64,000 nt of DNA. Origin: Thermococcus aggregans (GTDB lineage Archaea > Methanobacteriota_B > Thermococci > Thermococcales > Thermococcaceae). A program made the translations under genes and the position numbers. The stretch is taken from NCBI RefSeq assembly GCF_024022995.1, contig NZ_CP099582.1, forward strand, positions 1,725,054 to 1,789,053. The letters are read 5' to 3'. The notes beneath the pieces are model-generated. The model did not search any database. It had not been told where the DNA came from and saw only the letters and a list, made by a program, of their open reading frames with translations. This document shows, piece after piece, positions 50,410 to 60,449 of this stretch (its first letter is position 1; each line of letters begins with the position of its first letter).

Positions 50410-51573
50410 CTAGCGAGCGTGAATCTCAACTATATCCCCATCTTCAAGCACGTGGTCAGGTCCAACTCTCTGGCCGGGGAACTTCGCGCTCTTCCCCCAT
50501 ACTCTTGCATATTTGAAGTTCTTTGCGAAGTCTTTATGGATTCTCTCTGCAACGTCCAAAACCGTTGAACCTTTTTTAAGAGCAATTGGGGGATAAGCCG
50601 GCTCTTCGCCAGGTGATTTCGTGAAGACCCTTATTATATCTGCCAGATCATATAGCGCCTCTTTAAGAGCCTCGATGTTTGCCTTCTTTTTGGCAGAAAC
50701 GGGGACTATTTTAAACCTGTCTCCATAAGCCTTAACAAGTCTATCATAGTTCTCCTTACTTCCGGGAGCATCTCCTTTGTTAGCGATTATAATAGCTTTT
50801 CTCCATACAAGGCTCTCGTCCAAGGCATCTGAAAAATCTTCAAGGGTAACTGGCTCTTTTACAGTAATTTCAGCACTGTGGATGCCTTCTTCTCTAAGCA
50901 TTTTCATAACTTCGCTTATGTCTCCCTGAATTAAATGCTGGCCGTTAATCACGATTCCACCCATTGACATCCTCTTTATTTCCACTCTCGGCTTTCTTTT
51001 GTTTATTTTTATCCCCGCACGCTCAAATTCCCTTAATATTATTTCCATCTGCTTTATCGGGTCTTGAGAGAGGTCAACAACGATAGCTATGGCATCGGCA
51101 TTTCTTATAACGCTCAAAAGCTGTGTTCCCATACCTTTTCCTAGAGCAGCCCCTTCTATTAAGCCCGGCACTTCCACGATTTGAATTTGAACGTCTTTGT
51201 GCTTCATCATGCCGGGAATTGGCTCAACCGTTGTAAAAGGATAATCAGCAACGTCAATGTCAACGTCGGCAAGAACCCTAAGGAGTGATGACTTTCCAAC
51301 ATTAGGCAAGCCCGCAAGGACGATTTGAGCGGCTCCCTCTTTTTTAACGCTAAACGAGTAACCCCCACCTTTTCTTTGGCTTTGCTGTTTTTCTAGCTCC
51401 TTCCTAAGCTCCGCTAGCTTTCTCTTTATTTGAAGTCTGAGCTTTTCTGTACCTTTGTGCTTTGGTACGGTAGCGTACATTTTTTCTAAGGCTCTTATTT
51501 TTTCAGGTATTGTTTTAGCCTGCCTGTATTCTTCCTCTGCAGCCAAGTACTCTGCTGTTACGTTTGTTGGCAT
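50410..51573 (-). CDS. DRG-type Obg-family GTPase with TGS domain
   Basis: 387 residues. A helical N-terminus precedes the G domain (GLPNVGKSS, DYPFTT, VPGLIEGAALGKG, NKGD), with the S5D2L insertion around 200-270. The TGS domain ends the protein (PPIALKKGSTVLDVAERIHK; GPDHVLEDGDIVEIHAR). DRG proteins bind ribosomes or RNA. GAGGTGAAT precedes the ATG. Full length. Confidence 0.9.
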   Translation of the reverse strand: MPTNVTAEYLAAEEEYRQAKTIPEKIRALEKMYATVPKHKGTEKLRLQIKRKLAELRKELEKQQSQRKGGGYSFSVKKEGAAQIVLAGLPNVGKSSLLRVLADVDIDVADYPFTTVEPIPGMMKHKDVQIQIVEVPGLIEGAALGKGMGTQLLSVIRNADAIAIVVDLSQDPIKQMEIILREFERAGIKINKRKPRVEIKRMSMGGIVINGQHLIQGDISEVMKMLREEGIHSAEITVKEPVTLEDFSDALDESLVWRKAIIIANKGDAPGSKENYDRLVKAYGDRFKIVPVSAKKKANIEALKEALYDLADIIRVFTKSPGEEPAYPPIALKKGSTVLDVAERIHKDFAKNFKYARVWGKSAKFPGQRVGPDHVLEDGDIVEIHAR

Positions 51574-51707
51574 CTCTATTCACCTCTCCTTCCCTAGCCT
51601 ATCTCTAGTCCATTGGAGTTATAATAGAGGTTTTTTTTATAAATCTATGGTGTGAAACTATCATCAACTTTATATACCTTCTCGAAAAATTTTAGGATGG
51701 TGAGAAC

Positions 51708-52160
51708 ATGAAGGGACCTTTAGATGAAATCGATAAGGAAATCCTGAGAGTGCTTCAAAAAAATAGCCGCACTCCGTTAAGGGAGATATCAAAGCGAGTC
51801 GGACTTGCGGAGTCAACGGTCTATGAAAGAATTAAGAAGCTGAAAGAGCGTGGAATAATAAAGAAATTCACAATTATCCTCGATCCAGAGTCCCTTGGCT
51901 TTCATCTCTTGGCTTTCATACTGATAAAGGCAAAAGCTGGAAAATATGCTGAGGTTGCCGAAAAACTTATCTCCTACCCAGAGATAGTGGAGATTTATGA
52001 AACTACAGGCGATTATGATATGATACTCAAGATAAGGACGAGAAGCAGCGAAGAGCTTAATGACTTTCTTGACAAAATTGGAGAAATAGAAGGTGTGGTA
52101 GCAACACACACGATGGTTGTGCTGAAGATACACAAGGAGACAACTGAGCTCCCGCTTTAA
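51708..52160 (+). CDS. Lrp/AsnC-family transcriptional regulator
   Basis: 150 residues. N-terminal helix-turn-helix TPLREISKRVGLAESTVYER, then the RAM/AsnC ligand domain with IILDPESLGFHLLAFILIKA and YETTGDYDMILKIRTRSSEE. GGTGAGAA precedes the ATG and TATA (CTTTATATACC, 51669-51679) lies upstream. It is divergent from the DRG gene and convergent with the ASCH gene. The target is unknown. Confidence 0.9.
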   Translation: MKGPLDEIDKEILRVLQKNSRTPLREISKRVGLAESTVYERIKKLKERGIIKKFTIILDPESLGFHLLAFILIKAKAGKYAEVAEKLISYPEIVEIYETTGDYDMILKIRTRSSEELNDFLDKIGEIEGVVATHTMVVLKIHKETTELPL

Positions 52161-52720
52161 ATTTTCCCTTCCGCATAAAGTCTGTGATAAGCCCTTAGAA
52201 AAGCATCTCTTACTCTTTTTGGCCCGTATCTTTTCACTGCGCTTTTCAGCCCTTCGGAATAGACCCTCTTAATTATCAAATCCACATCGGGAGATTCTTT
52301 TAGGTTGCTCTCTACGTAAAGTTTCGCTATTTCCTCTGGGTCCCTGTAATTCAGCCCTTTAAGCCATTTTAAAGGAATTCCACTCTCGAACTTCTTTATG
52401 ACTTCGAATTCAATTACCGTTACTTCATCCTCTCCGTCGAGCTCTCCATATATCTTGCTAAGCGTATTTACAAGCTCTTTGACGTCTTTAAAGCCATCTT
52501 TTTTTGCATCTTGAGTTGTAAGCTCTTTGACTTTTTTCTTTTCCACTTTTGTAATCCTTACTTTTGCGATCGCTGTGTCGCTGGGCGTTATGACGAGATA
52601 AACCTCGCTCCCCGGCTCGACCTCATAATCTCCAAACCTAATTGTCGTAGTTTTCTTTCCGCTGAGAATTCTGGACTTGTATGCATTATCTATCAACAGG
52701 AACTTTCTTATTTGAACCAT
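52157..52720 (-). CDS. ASCH-domain protein
   Basis: 187 residues. The ASCH core is [40 protein letters not shown] and [13 protein letters not shown] domains have a PUA-like fold and bind or process RNA or modified nucleosides. A C-terminal helical part of about 70 residues is specific to archaeal members. Cotranscribed with the HAD hydrolase gene upstream (35-base overlap). Confidence 0.8.
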   Translation of the reverse strand: MVQIRKFLLIDNAYKSRILSGKKTTTIRFGDYEVEPGSEVYLVITPSDTAIAKVRITKVEKKKVKELTTQDAKKDGFKDVKELVNTLSKIYGELDGEDEVTVIEFEVIKKFESGIPLKWLKGLNYRDPEEIAKLYVESNLKESPDVDLIIKRVYSEGLKSAVKRYGPKRVRDAFLRAYHRLYAEGKI

Positions 52721-53405
52721 TGTTGAGCACCTCTAAAATTTCTGGAACTTCTAAAAGATCATTGATTTTAAAATCTGCGTACTCTTCGTATTCAAGCTCC
52801 TTATTCGCATATTTTCCATATCGGAACCATACGGTATGCATTCCCACTCTTTTTGCACCGTAGATGTCCGAATAGAGCCTATCCCCAACCATCAAAGCCT
52901 CTTCTGGAGAGACTTTAAATGTTTTTAGTGCCTTTTGGTATATTTTTGGATGGGGTTTTTTGACTCCTTCAAAGTCTGAGATTATAACATGCTCAAAAAA
53001 GTCGTCAAGGTCAAGCCTTAGAACTTTTTCCCACTGCTTTATAGGATTCCCATCCGTTATTATCCCCAAGCGGTAGCCCATCTCTCTGAGTCTAATTAGG
53101 GTCTTTCTTGCGTTCTTGACCTCTCTTATGTGGGCAAACTTGGTGTTATGATATGCAATAACCCCAGCCGCAACCCATTTTGGATTGTAGTCCAAGTCAA
53201 GCCTCCTGAGGAGGTAATCAAAGTGATGGGGAAAGTTACTCCCATATTCATTGATTAGCTCCATAAGTTCATTATACGCAGTGTCAAAATCAACCGGCAG
53301 TCCGTGCTGGATCATATTCTCTATGGCGTTTTTTCGGGCAAGTTCAGCTAAGCGAGAAGTATCTACAATGGTATCGTCGAGATCAAAAAACACAACCTTT
53401 ATCAT
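52686..53405 (-). CDS. HAD-superfamily hydrolase
   Basis: 239 residues. HAD motifs: [13 protein letters not shown] (motif I), [12 protein letters not shown] (II), [12 protein letters not shown] with Lys (III) and [14 protein letters not shown] (IV). A helical cap lies between I and II. This is the archaeal TIGR02253-like group; the substrate is unknown, probably a small phosphate ester. Confidence 0.85.
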   Translation of the reverse strand: MIKVVFFDLDDTIVDTSRLAELARKNAIENMIQHGLPVDFDTAYNELMELINEYGSNFPHHFDYLLRRLDLDYNPKWVAAGVIAYHNTKFAHIREVKNARKTLIRLREMGYRLGIITDGNPIKQWEKVLRLDLDDFFEHVIISDFEGVKKPHPKIYQKALKTFKVSPEEALMVGDRLYSDIYGAKRVGMHTVWFRYGKYANKELEYEEYADFKINDLLEVPEILEVLNNGSNKKVPVDR

Positions 53406-53439
53406 CTTAACCCCTCACTCAAGTAGAAGGTCAGAGTAT

Positions 53440-53838
53440 TTAACTTTTCCCTATGTCAAGATAAAAGGAACTCATCCTTTGCTTTTCTTCTCTTAGCCTT
53501 CTAAAGTATTCATCTTCTCTAATGAGCTCATTGAGGAGGTCTTCAAGCTTCCATGTTAAAGATGTCGGTGTTGTAGTCGCAAAGATTCCATTAATTCCAT
53601 GAGAGCGGAGTACCTTGATGACCTTGCTTATATTTTTGTTTGAGAGGTTGTGCATTATGATAAACTTTCTCCAGTGCCAGTTACCGCTTCCTTCAAAAGT
53701 AGGAGCTTTTGTCACAACTTCCTCTACAACCCAGTCCCTGCAGTATTCTGGGACCTCATAAACTTCAAATCCAGTAAGGATGTCCTTTATCTTGGAAACT
53801 TCGTCCTTTTCGAATCCAAATTAGGAGTATCAATAACA
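53440..53838 (-). pseudogene. Truncated, frameshifted gene remnant of unknown family
   Basis: One frame runs from about 53822 to the stop at 53440 and reads GFEKDEVSKIKDILTGFEVY, then VPEYCRDWVVEEVVTKAP, ending SFYLDIGKS. It has no start and a TAA directly upstream. The frame just before it reads GGVIDTPNL, which would join naturally if one T were restored near 53822 (AATTTGG). So a C-terminal part of a longer protein remains, cut off by the sirtuin gene. A 91-residue product from GTG 53715 is possible but less likely. I recognise no family. Confidence 0.5.
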
Positions 53839-53843
53839 CCACC

Positions 53844-54632
53844 TTAGCATCCTTTATCCTTTAAACATCTTTTAACCTTTGCTAGAAGGAGTTCCATAAC
53901 TTCTCCCGCTCGCCCTTTCAGAAAAACGTCCGCTATTGGAGTTATGCCGCTTTCCTTTATGTTAATCTCTATCACATATCCTCCATTCTCTTTTACGATG
54001 TAGGGAATGTACGCCGCTGGAAACACTTGGCCGCTCGTTCCGATGACGAGGCAAACATCTGCCCTTTCGGCAAGTTTAAATGCCTTTTGAATGGCCTCCT
54101 GAGGTAGGGGTTCCCCAAACCAAACAACGTCGGGTCTTAAAAGAGAACCGCACTTCGGACATTTTGGCAAGTCTTCTTTTAAAAGCTCTTCAAGTCTGCC
54201 GGACTCAAGAAGATTTTCTCTATATTCTCTATAACTGCAGTTGGTACACTTGACCCGATAAATGTTGCCGTGGAGCTCTATGACGTTTTTATTTCCCGCC
54301 TCTCTGTGGAGGTTGTCAATGTTTTGAGTTATAACAGCTTTTAAAAGTCCCATTCTCTCAAGCTCTGCCAGTGCTAAGTGAGCTTTGTTGGGCTTCGCTT
54401 CCCTCATGGTTTTCATTCTCATCTTGTAGAACTCCCATACAAACTGGGGATCCCTTTTAAAAGCCTCTGGAGTGGCCACTTCCTCTACTCTATACTTCTC
54501 CCACAAGCCACCCTTGTCTCTAAAGGTTGGTATTCCGCTTTCAGCACTTATTCCAGCCCCTGTAAAAGCTATCAAAAAGTGAGAATGGGCTATTAATTTG
54601 GCAGCTTCCTCAATCATGGGGCATCGACTCAT
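53844..54632 (-). CDS. cobB: Sir2-family NAD-dependent protein deacylase
   Basis: 262 residues. [15 protein letters not shown] and [12 protein letters not shown] are the NAD-binding and catalytic (His) motifs. Zinc ligands are [10 protein letters not shown] and [10 protein letters not shown], then VVWFGEPLP and [11 protein letters not shown]. Class III sirtuin of prokaryotic size. AAAGGAGAATT precedes the ATG. It deacylates lysines, such as on Alba. Confidence 0.92.
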   Translation of the reverse strand: MSRCPMIEEAAKLIAHSHFLIAFTGAGISAESGIPTFRDKGGLWEKYRVEEVATPEAFKRDPQFVWEFYKMRMKTMREAKPNKAHLALAELERMGLLKAVITQNIDNLHREAGNKNVIELHGNIYRVKCTNCSYREYRENLLESGRLEELLKEDLPKCPKCGSLLRPDVVWFGEPLPQEAIQKAFKLAERADVCLVIGTSGQVFPAAYIPYIVKENGGYVIEINIKESGITPIADVFLKGRAGEVMELLLAKVKRCLKDKGC

Positions 54633-54678
54633 AATTCTCCTTTGAAATTTTTAAAGGTATTCTATGGCAAGATTTAAA

Positions 54679-54692
54679 TTACATGGATGTAA
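54679..54692. promoter_or_regulatory. Palindrome TTACATGGATGTAA in the glyA promoter
   Basis: TTACAT-GG-ATGTAA is symmetric except for the central GG. It begins on the last bases of the TATA-like GATTTAAATT (54671-54680) and lies before the expected transcription start near 54702. This is a good repressor position for a glycine or one-carbon regulator, which cannot be named from this window. Confidence 0.45.
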
Positions 54693-54726
54693 AATATCAC
54701 ATGCAAGACATCGATGGGGTGATACC

Positions 54727-56004
54727 ATGAGCTACAAGATGTATAGGGACAAAGTTCTGGAGTATATTGAAGCACACGAAAAATGGAGGGCATCGACTAT
54801 AAATTTGATTGCAAGTGAAAATGTAACTTCTCCAAGCGTTACAAGAGCTGTGGCAAGCGGTTTTATGCACAAATATGCCGAGGGCTGGCCAAGACAAAGA
54901 TACTATCAAGGATGTAAGTACGTCGATGAGGTAGAACTTATAGGCGTTGACCTCTTCTGCAAGCTCTTCAAGAGTGATTTCGCTGATCTGAGGCCAATCT
55001 CCGGAACCAATGCAAATCAAGCTGCGTTCTTTGGATTAACAAATGCCGGCGATAGGGCTATTGTTCTTCACACCTCCCATGGGGGACATATAAGCCACAT
55101 GCCCTTTGGTGCCGCTGGTATGAGAGGGTTAGAAGTTTACACATGGCCCTTTGATAATGAAGAATTTAACATCGATGTCGACAAAGCTGCCCAGATGATT
55201 AGAGAGCTCGAGCCCAAGATAGTTGTCTTTGGTGGTTCATTGTTCCCATTCCCACACCCAGTTAAGGAGCTTGCTCCAGTTGCTAAAGAAGTTGGTGCCT
55301 ATGTAATGTATGACGCAGCTCACGTTTTAGGATTAATCGCTGGAGGAAAGTTCCAAGATCCCCTTAGGGAAGGAGCCGATGTAATAACTTCCTCAACACA
55401 CAAGACTTTCCCCGGCCCCCAGGGTGGTGTCATACTTTATAAAGACCTTGGAGAAGCCACAGCAAAACTGCAATCGGCTATCTTCCCAGGTGTCTTAAGC
55501 AACCATCACTTGCACCACATGGCTGGAAAAGTTATCACAGCTGCAGAGATGCTTGAATATGGTAAAGCCTACGCGGAGCAGATTGTAAAGAACGCAAAAG
55601 CCCTAGCTGAGGCCCTTGCAGAGGAAGGATTTAAGGTAATCGGAGAGGACAAGGGATACACAGAGAGCCATCAAGTAATAGTTGATGTTAGCGAGCTCCA
55701 CGAAGCCGGTGGCGGATGGGCTGCTCCACTCTTAGAAGAAGCGGGGATAATCCTCAACAAGAACCTCCTTCCATGGGATCCACTTGAGAAGGTCAACACA
55801 CCAAGCGGTCTAAGAATAGGCGTTCAAGAGATGACGAGAGTAGGAATGATGGAAGACGACATGAAAGAAATCGCAAGGTTCATGAGAAGAGTCCTCCTCG
55901 ACAGAGAAGATCCAAAGAAGGTCGAGAAGGAAGTCTTCGAGTTCAGGAAGCAGTTCCAGAAGGTTTACTACTCCTTCGACTATGGTCTGCCAATGAAGGA
56001 GTGA
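54727..56004 (+). CDS. glyA: Serine hydroxymethyltransferase
   Basis: 425 residues from ATG 54727 with GGGGTGAT upstream; a longer frame would cross the promoter. SHMT marks: LIASENVTSPSV, RYYQGCKYVDEVE, ISGTNANQAAFFGL and the PLP lysine region DVITSSTHKTFPGPQGGV. It converts serine to glycine while loading a C1 unit on the pterin carrier; in Thermococcales that is a modified tetrahydropterin, which links it to the beta-RFAP synthase and DHPS genes at 37-39 kb. A T-rich terminator follows. Confidence 0.94.
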   Translation: MSYKMYRDKVLEYIEAHEKWRASTINLIASENVTSPSVTRAVASGFMHKYAEGWPRQRYYQGCKYVDEVELIGVDLFCKLFKSDFADLRPISGTNANQAAFFGLTNAGDRAIVLHTSHGGHISHMPFGAAGMRGLEVYTWPFDNEEFNIDVDKAAQMIRELEPKIVVFGGSLFPFPHPVKELAPVAKEVGAYVMYDAAHVLGLIAGGKFQDPLREGADVITSSTHKTFPGPQGGVILYKDLGEATAKLQSAIFPGVLSNHHLHHMAGKVITAAEMLEYGKAYAEQIVKNAKALAEALAEEGFKVIGEDKGYTESHQVIVDVSELHEAGGGWAAPLLEEAGIILNKNLLPWDPLEKVNTPSGLRIGVQEMTRVGMMEDDMKEIARFMRRVLLDREDPKKVEKEVFEFRKQFQKVYYSFDYGLPMKE

Positions 56005-56005
56005 G

Positions 56006-56032
56006 ATTTTATTTTTCTTAACTTTTTCTTTT
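56006..56032 (+). terminator. T-rich terminator after glyA
   Basis: ATTTTATTTTTCTTAACTTT and further T-runs begin two bases after the stop codon, as expected for archaeal oligo-T termination. Confidence 0.55.
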
Positions 56033-56136
56033 GAAAGCCCTGCTGTCTGTTAAATCAACACGAAATATCTATAGTGAAAGGACCTACAATGGTAGATTAG
56101 TAAGGGCGCCTCAACAAAGACGTGAAGGGGATCCTA

Positions 56137-57102
56137 ATGGTAGTTAAAGGACGGATGGCAGTTCCTATCCTTTTCCTGATTCTTGTATTGGCTTTTGTGG
56201 GTTATTGGTATCATTCACAATCAAACGAGCCAAATGAGAGCCTCTCTAATGCGGAGTGTCCATTCTGGGCTCCAGTTGAGGAAGCCGACGGCAACGTTTT
56301 TGCCAAGTTTAATGAGACAATCATAACCAGATCATCAGATGGAAGTTTTTTCATAAAAACGAACAGAACTGCGTATCGTATAACTTCATCCGAGGCTTAC
56401 TTCTTCCCTTGGGGAGTTGTTGGACTTTATGAGAGGAATGAGACGGTTGAGCTTCCATTGGTCATTGTGGACTTAACGCATTATCCTGTGGCAACTTTGG
56501 AACTTAAGAACAAAACCACTACCTTGCAGGTAAAGCACTTTGTAGCATGTGATTACAGAGGAAATCTCCTGTGGGATCATGTTCAAATGCTCCCTTACAT
56601 TTGGGAAGTAAAGGAAGCTACTGGAAGTGAACAGGGCATAAGCTGGCCCCAAATTTTTGTGAGTTCAGCTGGGGAGTATTTTTTCATTGCGGAGTTCCAT
56701 GGAGGTCTTCCAGCCGACAAAATGCCAGATGCGAGATATAAGCTCGGCAATGACTGGTTATACATTTACGATAAAGAGGGACTTATTAAAAAGATTGACC
56801 TTGGGAAGGGGTATTGGGCAACAAGAAACATCTTTCTCGCTTCAAATGGCAGTTATACAATCATAGGCTTTGAGTGCCCCCAGAGTGATGGATCCCCTAT
56901 GTTCGGGAGAGTCATCATATTTAAGAATGCAAAACCAATCTTTGACAGGAAGTTCGATTACGACCCGAACTGTCTCTGTCATGTGATAGCAGGATGGGGC
57001 AAAATCAGGGAAGACGGCTGTGCAACATTTGGTTTGTACACTGGGATAGGGAGATACTGCAATGGAACATTCCGTTATGAGAGCACTAACGGAGCTCCAT
57101 AA
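56137..57102 (+). CDS. Exported or membrane-anchored protein of unknown function
   Basis: 321 residues from ATG 56137, with AGGGGATC upstream. An N-terminal hydrophobic segment (about residues 9-26, PILFLILVLAFVGYWY) is followed by an outside domain with many Asn-x-Ser/Thr sites and beta strands. It has scattered Cys (AECPFW, VACDY, FECPQ, NCLC, GRYCNG), which may pair. The pattern suggests a beta-propeller-like surface protein. No family recognised. It is followed 10 bases later by another exported protein. Confidence 0.6.
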   Translation: MVVKGRMAVPILFLILVLAFVGYWYHSQSNEPNESLSNAECPFWAPVEEADGNVFAKFNETIITRSSDGSFFIKTNRTAYRITSSEAYFFPWGVVGLYERNETVELPLVIVDLTHYPVATLELKNKTTTLQVKHFVACDYRGNLLWDHVQMLPYIWEVKEATGSEQGISWPQIFVSSAGEYFFIAEFHGGLPADKMPDARYKLGNDWLYIYDKEGLIKKIDLGKGYWATRNIFLASNGSYTIIGFECPQSDGSPMFGRVIIFKNAKPIFDRKFDYDPNCLCHVIAGWGKIREDGCATFGLYTGIGRYCNGTFRYESTNGAP

Positions 57103-57111
57103 TTTGGGGCG

Positions 57112-57606
57112 ATGAGGGTGAAATTCACGAGAAAGCGGAGCATTTTGACATTTTATCTCTTTTACGTAATTCTCTTCAATTTAGTTATCCCAACAAATTC
57201 TCTAGTCTCAGAGAACAGCTTTGAATATCTCCCTTATTACACGTACACAAACTACTCCAAACTTACCTACACCGCTTCTTTTTATTGTTGGAACGGTACA
57301 AAGTATAGTGCCTCAAACGGGCAATATTTTGGATGTTACCTAGCACTTAAAGACAAACTACCCATTATTAAGGGATTTTTGATCAAAGTTGACACTAAAA
57401 GCGATATTTTGATTAAAGAGGAGCATCCAAGCGGAAGTAGTTATGTAGGATTTACTTTAAACCCCGCTTCAATGGGAAATCACACAATCACTGGAGAGAT
57501 ACAAGTTTATGAATTCTGGTGGCTCGGCATTGTTGTCCCAAGCAAATTGAAGTTTGAAATTGAACTAAACTGCGAAGAAAAAGAGTGTAAAGTAACTCTA
57601 AAGTAG
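57112..57606 (+). CDS. Exported protein of unknown function
   Basis: 164 residues. A signal peptide-like N-terminus (RKRSILTFYLFYVILFNLVI) precedes a Tyr/Asn/Ser-rich domain with four Cys (FYCWNG, FGCYL, LNCEEKECK). It is the second gene of a pair with the preceding exported protein; both appear restricted in composition to AT-rich codons. No family recognised. Confidence 0.55.
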   Translation: MRVKFTRKRSILTFYLFYVILFNLVIPTNSLVSENSFEYLPYYTYTNYSKLTYTASFYCWNGTKYSASNGQYFGCYLALKDKLPIIKGFLIKVDTKSDILIKEEHPSGSSYVGFTLNPASMGNHTITGEIQVYEFWWLGIVVPSKLKFEIELNCEEKECKVTLK

Positions 57607-57672
57607 TGGTAACAAGCAGAATAAGTGTGTTCTGTGAAGACGGCACATTCGCTCACAAAAATTGTAAAGAGG

Positions 57673-58944
57673 TCACCCGAGCTTTGCCCTCTCGAATTCT
57701 TCCTTTCTGTTCAATGGCTTTGTGGCGTCTATGCCCCACTTGGCAGTAAAGCCCTTCTCGCCGGAGGGATCAAGGGAGCTACCGCGGGCGTTTGGAACTA
57801 TCACGAGGTCTCTGTCGGCCTGGAAGCGCGTCGCTATCGCCCACTCCACCTCGCGGTCGTCATAGATGTTAATGTCCTCATCAACCACTACCACATGCTT
57901 TAAGCTCGGGTGTCCAGAAAAAGCGGCTAAAATTGCGTTTTTCCCATCGCCGTCGTGCTGTTTTGTTATGCTTACTACTGCATGGAGCCACATGCACCCG
58001 CCCTCTGTTAGTCTTACGCCGTGAACCTTCGGCACGACGCGCTTGACGCTCGCGTAAATCTGCGGCTCCTTTGGAAGGCCCATCAGCATATAGTGCTCGT
58101 ATCCACCGGGCAGGAGGGCGTGGAATATAGGCCTGTCCACGTGGTACATGCGCTCAAACACAACCAGAGGTTGCTTCCTCACGTGATCATAGGTTCCAGT
58201 TATGTCCACGAAGGGGCCTTCATCAACAAGCTCGGGAGTTATCTTTGCCTCAAAGACGAACTCGCTCTCAACCGGGACGGGTATTCCGCCCAACTCAACG
58301 ACTTCGAGCGGCTTTCCGAAGGTCATCTCACTAAGCTTTGAGGCTATCTCAAGCTCGCTCACGCCGTAGGCCACACTCGTAGAGCCGGCCAGGAGAAGAT
58401 GAACCGGGTTTCCGACCACAATTCTGACGTCCAGTTCCTCCCCGTGCTCGGCCTTGTCCTTCCACATGGCATAGAGGTGCCTCGGGACGAGCCTTATGGC
58501 GACGGTCTTGTCATCGCGCACCATCATCCTGTGGAAGGACAAGTTGACGAAGCCGTTCTCGTCCTTGGCTATGACCATGGCGGAGGTGAAGTACTGGCCG
58601 CCGTCCTTCGGGTAGTACTTGGGGATGGGAAGCTCCGTCAGGGAGAAGTCACGTGTTGAGTTCTTCAGGAATGATGCGTCCTCAACAGTTCTATAAGGTG
58701 AGGGGTTCTCCATGGCCTCAGTCAGGACGTGTATGAGCCTTTCCTTCTCAGTATTCAGAAAGGAGGCTATCCTCTCTCGTGTGCTCCAAATATTTCCGAC
58801 AACTTCCCATCCATCGACATCTTTAAACAAAACGGGTCTTGTTTTGCGTTGAAGGAGGTACTTGGTTATCTCAAACTTCTTGCTGACCGGCTTATCGATG
58901 ATAACAAGCTCGTCTTGAAATTGTTGCAATATCTCGCGTAGCAT
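57673..58944 (-). CDS. UbiD-family decarboxylase (candidate anhydromevalonate phosphate decarboxylase)
   Basis: 423 residues from ATG 58944 with GGGTGGTG upstream. UbiD features: [47 protein letters not shown] and [19 protein letters not shown]. UbiD enzymes need prenylated FMN. In archaea a UbiD homologue decarboxylates trans-anhydromevalonate phosphate in the archaeal mevalonate pathway, and this is the likeliest role. No partner dehydratase gene is in the window. GC-rich at third positions compared with both neighbours. Confidence 0.8.
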   Translation of the reverse strand: MLREILQQFQDELVIIDKPVSKKFEITKYLLQRKTRPVLFKDVDGWEVVGNIWSTRERIASFLNTEKERLIHVLTEAMENPSPYRTVEDASFLKNSTRDFSLTELPIPKYYPKDGGQYFTSAMVIAKDENGFVNLSFHRMMVRDDKTVAIRLVPRHLYAMWKDKAEHGEELDVRIVVGNPVHLLLAGSTSVAYGVSELEIASKLSEMTFGKPLEVVELGGIPVPVESEFVFEAKITPELVDEGPFVDITGTYDHVRKQPLVVFERMYHVDRPIFHALLPGGYEHYMLMGLPKEPQIYASVKRVVPKVHGVRLTEGGCMWLHAVVSITKQHDGDGKNAILAAFSGHPSLKHVVVVDEDINIYDDREVEWAIATRFQADRDLVIVPNARGSSLDPSGEKGFTAKWGIDATKPLNRKEEFERAKLG

Positions 58945-59084
58945 AACACCACCCATCCAAAATTTGTTGATGCCGTGATAAACTTTTTGGGCATTTTTAT
59001 TTTTGCGCTTCTTTTCGGATATTTTTCAACAGAATACAGAAAGAGCTATAAAGGGGAACGTCCAAAAATGTCTTTTGAGTTGCT

Positions 59085-60449
59085 ATGAAGACGGTAGTAT
59101 TGAGAATTCCAGATAAATCCGCATTGGTGTATATTGAAAAGGCAGATCCTAAGGTATACTTCATGATATATGAAGAGTTAACTTACCGAAAAAGTTTCGG
59201 TAAATGGGAGAAGCCCGAAAGTTTGTATGATCCTCACACAAAATCCTTCCCCGTTGGTCTAATTCCCCGTGTAAAGCGACTTTTGAATTCAAAAGGATAT
59301 AGGGTTAGGATAATTGATGAAAGAAAAGTTGAGGGGTTAGAAATAAACGCAACGTGGAACGAGGAGTATAAGTTAAGAAAATACCAAGAAAAAGCTGTCA
59401 AAAAGGCATTAAAGGCCGGCATGGGAGTTTTAGCACTGCCCGTAGGAAGTGGAAAAACAATAATCGGTTTGAGGATAATTTACGAGCTCAACCTTTCTGC
59501 CCTTATTGTTGTACATACAAAGGAACTCCTTTATCAGTGGGCTGAGAACATAAAGAAGGTTCTTGGGATTGAAGCTGGAGTTGTGGGGGACAACAATTGG
59601 GTAGAAAGACCCGTAACGGTAGCCATGATACAGACTCTTCTTTCTAGAGGCGTTGATAAGCTCCAGCTCCCATATGCGGTTGTTGTGTTCGATGAATGCC
59701 ACAGAACATCAGCCGCAGAAAAGTTCTACGAGCTTGGGATAAGCCTGCCGCAAAAATATAGATTTGGTCTCTCTGCAACTCCATGGAGAAGGATTAAAGG
59801 GGAAGAACTGAAGATAGAGGGTGCGATAGGCCCCATAATATCCGAGGTTAAAGCTGAGGATCTGATAAGAGAAAAATTCTTGGCAAAGCCAAAGTTCAAA
59901 ATAATTGACTACAAATCATCTATGCCATCTCTGGCAGAACGATACAAAGAACTTTACGAAGAAGTGATTATGGAAAATGAAGAGAGGAACAAAGCAATAG
60001 TTGAGACAGCATATAAACTCGCAAAACAAGGCCATAGGGTTTTAATAGACGTCAAGAGAATTGAACACGGGAAGATTCTTGTAGATATGCTTAAAAAGAA
60101 GGGCATAAACGCTGAGTTTTTGAGTTCCCAGAGCCCAAACAGATGGGAAATTCTTGAAAAGTTCAAGAAAGGAGAAATTAACGTTCTGGTGTCTACTCTG
60201 CTAAAAGAGGGAGTTGATATTCCGGAAATCTCGGCCATAATTCTGGCTGGGGGAGGAAAAAGCGATATAATGACGATCCAGACTATAGGAAGGGCTTTAA
60301 GGCCCAAAGGAAGGGACGGTGCGGTCATAGTTGACATAAAGGATGATGATCCCCTTCTCTTTACCCACTTTATAGAGAGGCAAAAAGCCCTGAAGCAGTA
60401 TTATGGCAAATATTACGATAAAGAACTTGAAAAACTCATAAAGAAGTGA
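59085..60449 (+). CDS. XPB/Rad25-like SF2 helicase
   Basis: 454 residues. N-terminal damage-recognition-like domain of about 95 residues (EELTYRKSFGKWEKPESLYD), then PVGSGKTIIG (Walker A), DECHRTSA (II), LSATPWR (III), LLKEGVDIPEI (V) and QTIGRALRPKG (VI). This is the archaeal XPB family, which pairs with the nuclease Bax1 in many archaea; no bax1 is adjacent here. TATA GCTATAAAGG is about 30 bases upstream. Confidence 0.85.
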   Translation: MKTVVLRIPDKSALVYIEKADPKVYFMIYEELTYRKSFGKWEKPESLYDPHTKSFPVGLIPRVKRLLNSKGYRVRIIDERKVEGLEINATWNEEYKLRKYQEKAVKKALKAGMGVLALPVGSGKTIIGLRIIYELNLSALIVVHTKELLYQWAENIKKVLGIEAGVVGDNNWVERPVTVAMIQTLLSRGVDKLQLPYAVVVFDECHRTSAAEKFYELGISLPQKYRFGLSATPWRRIKGEELKIEGAIGPIISEVKAEDLIREKFLAKPKFKIIDYKSSMPSLAERYKELYEEVIMENEERNKAIVETAYKLAKQGHRVLIDVKRIEHGKILVDMLKKKGINAEFLSSQSPNRWEILEKFKKGEINVLVSTLLKEGVDIPEISAIILAGGGKSDIMTIQTIGRALRPKGRDGAVIVDIKDDDPLLFTHFIERQKALKQYYGKYYDKELEKLIKK

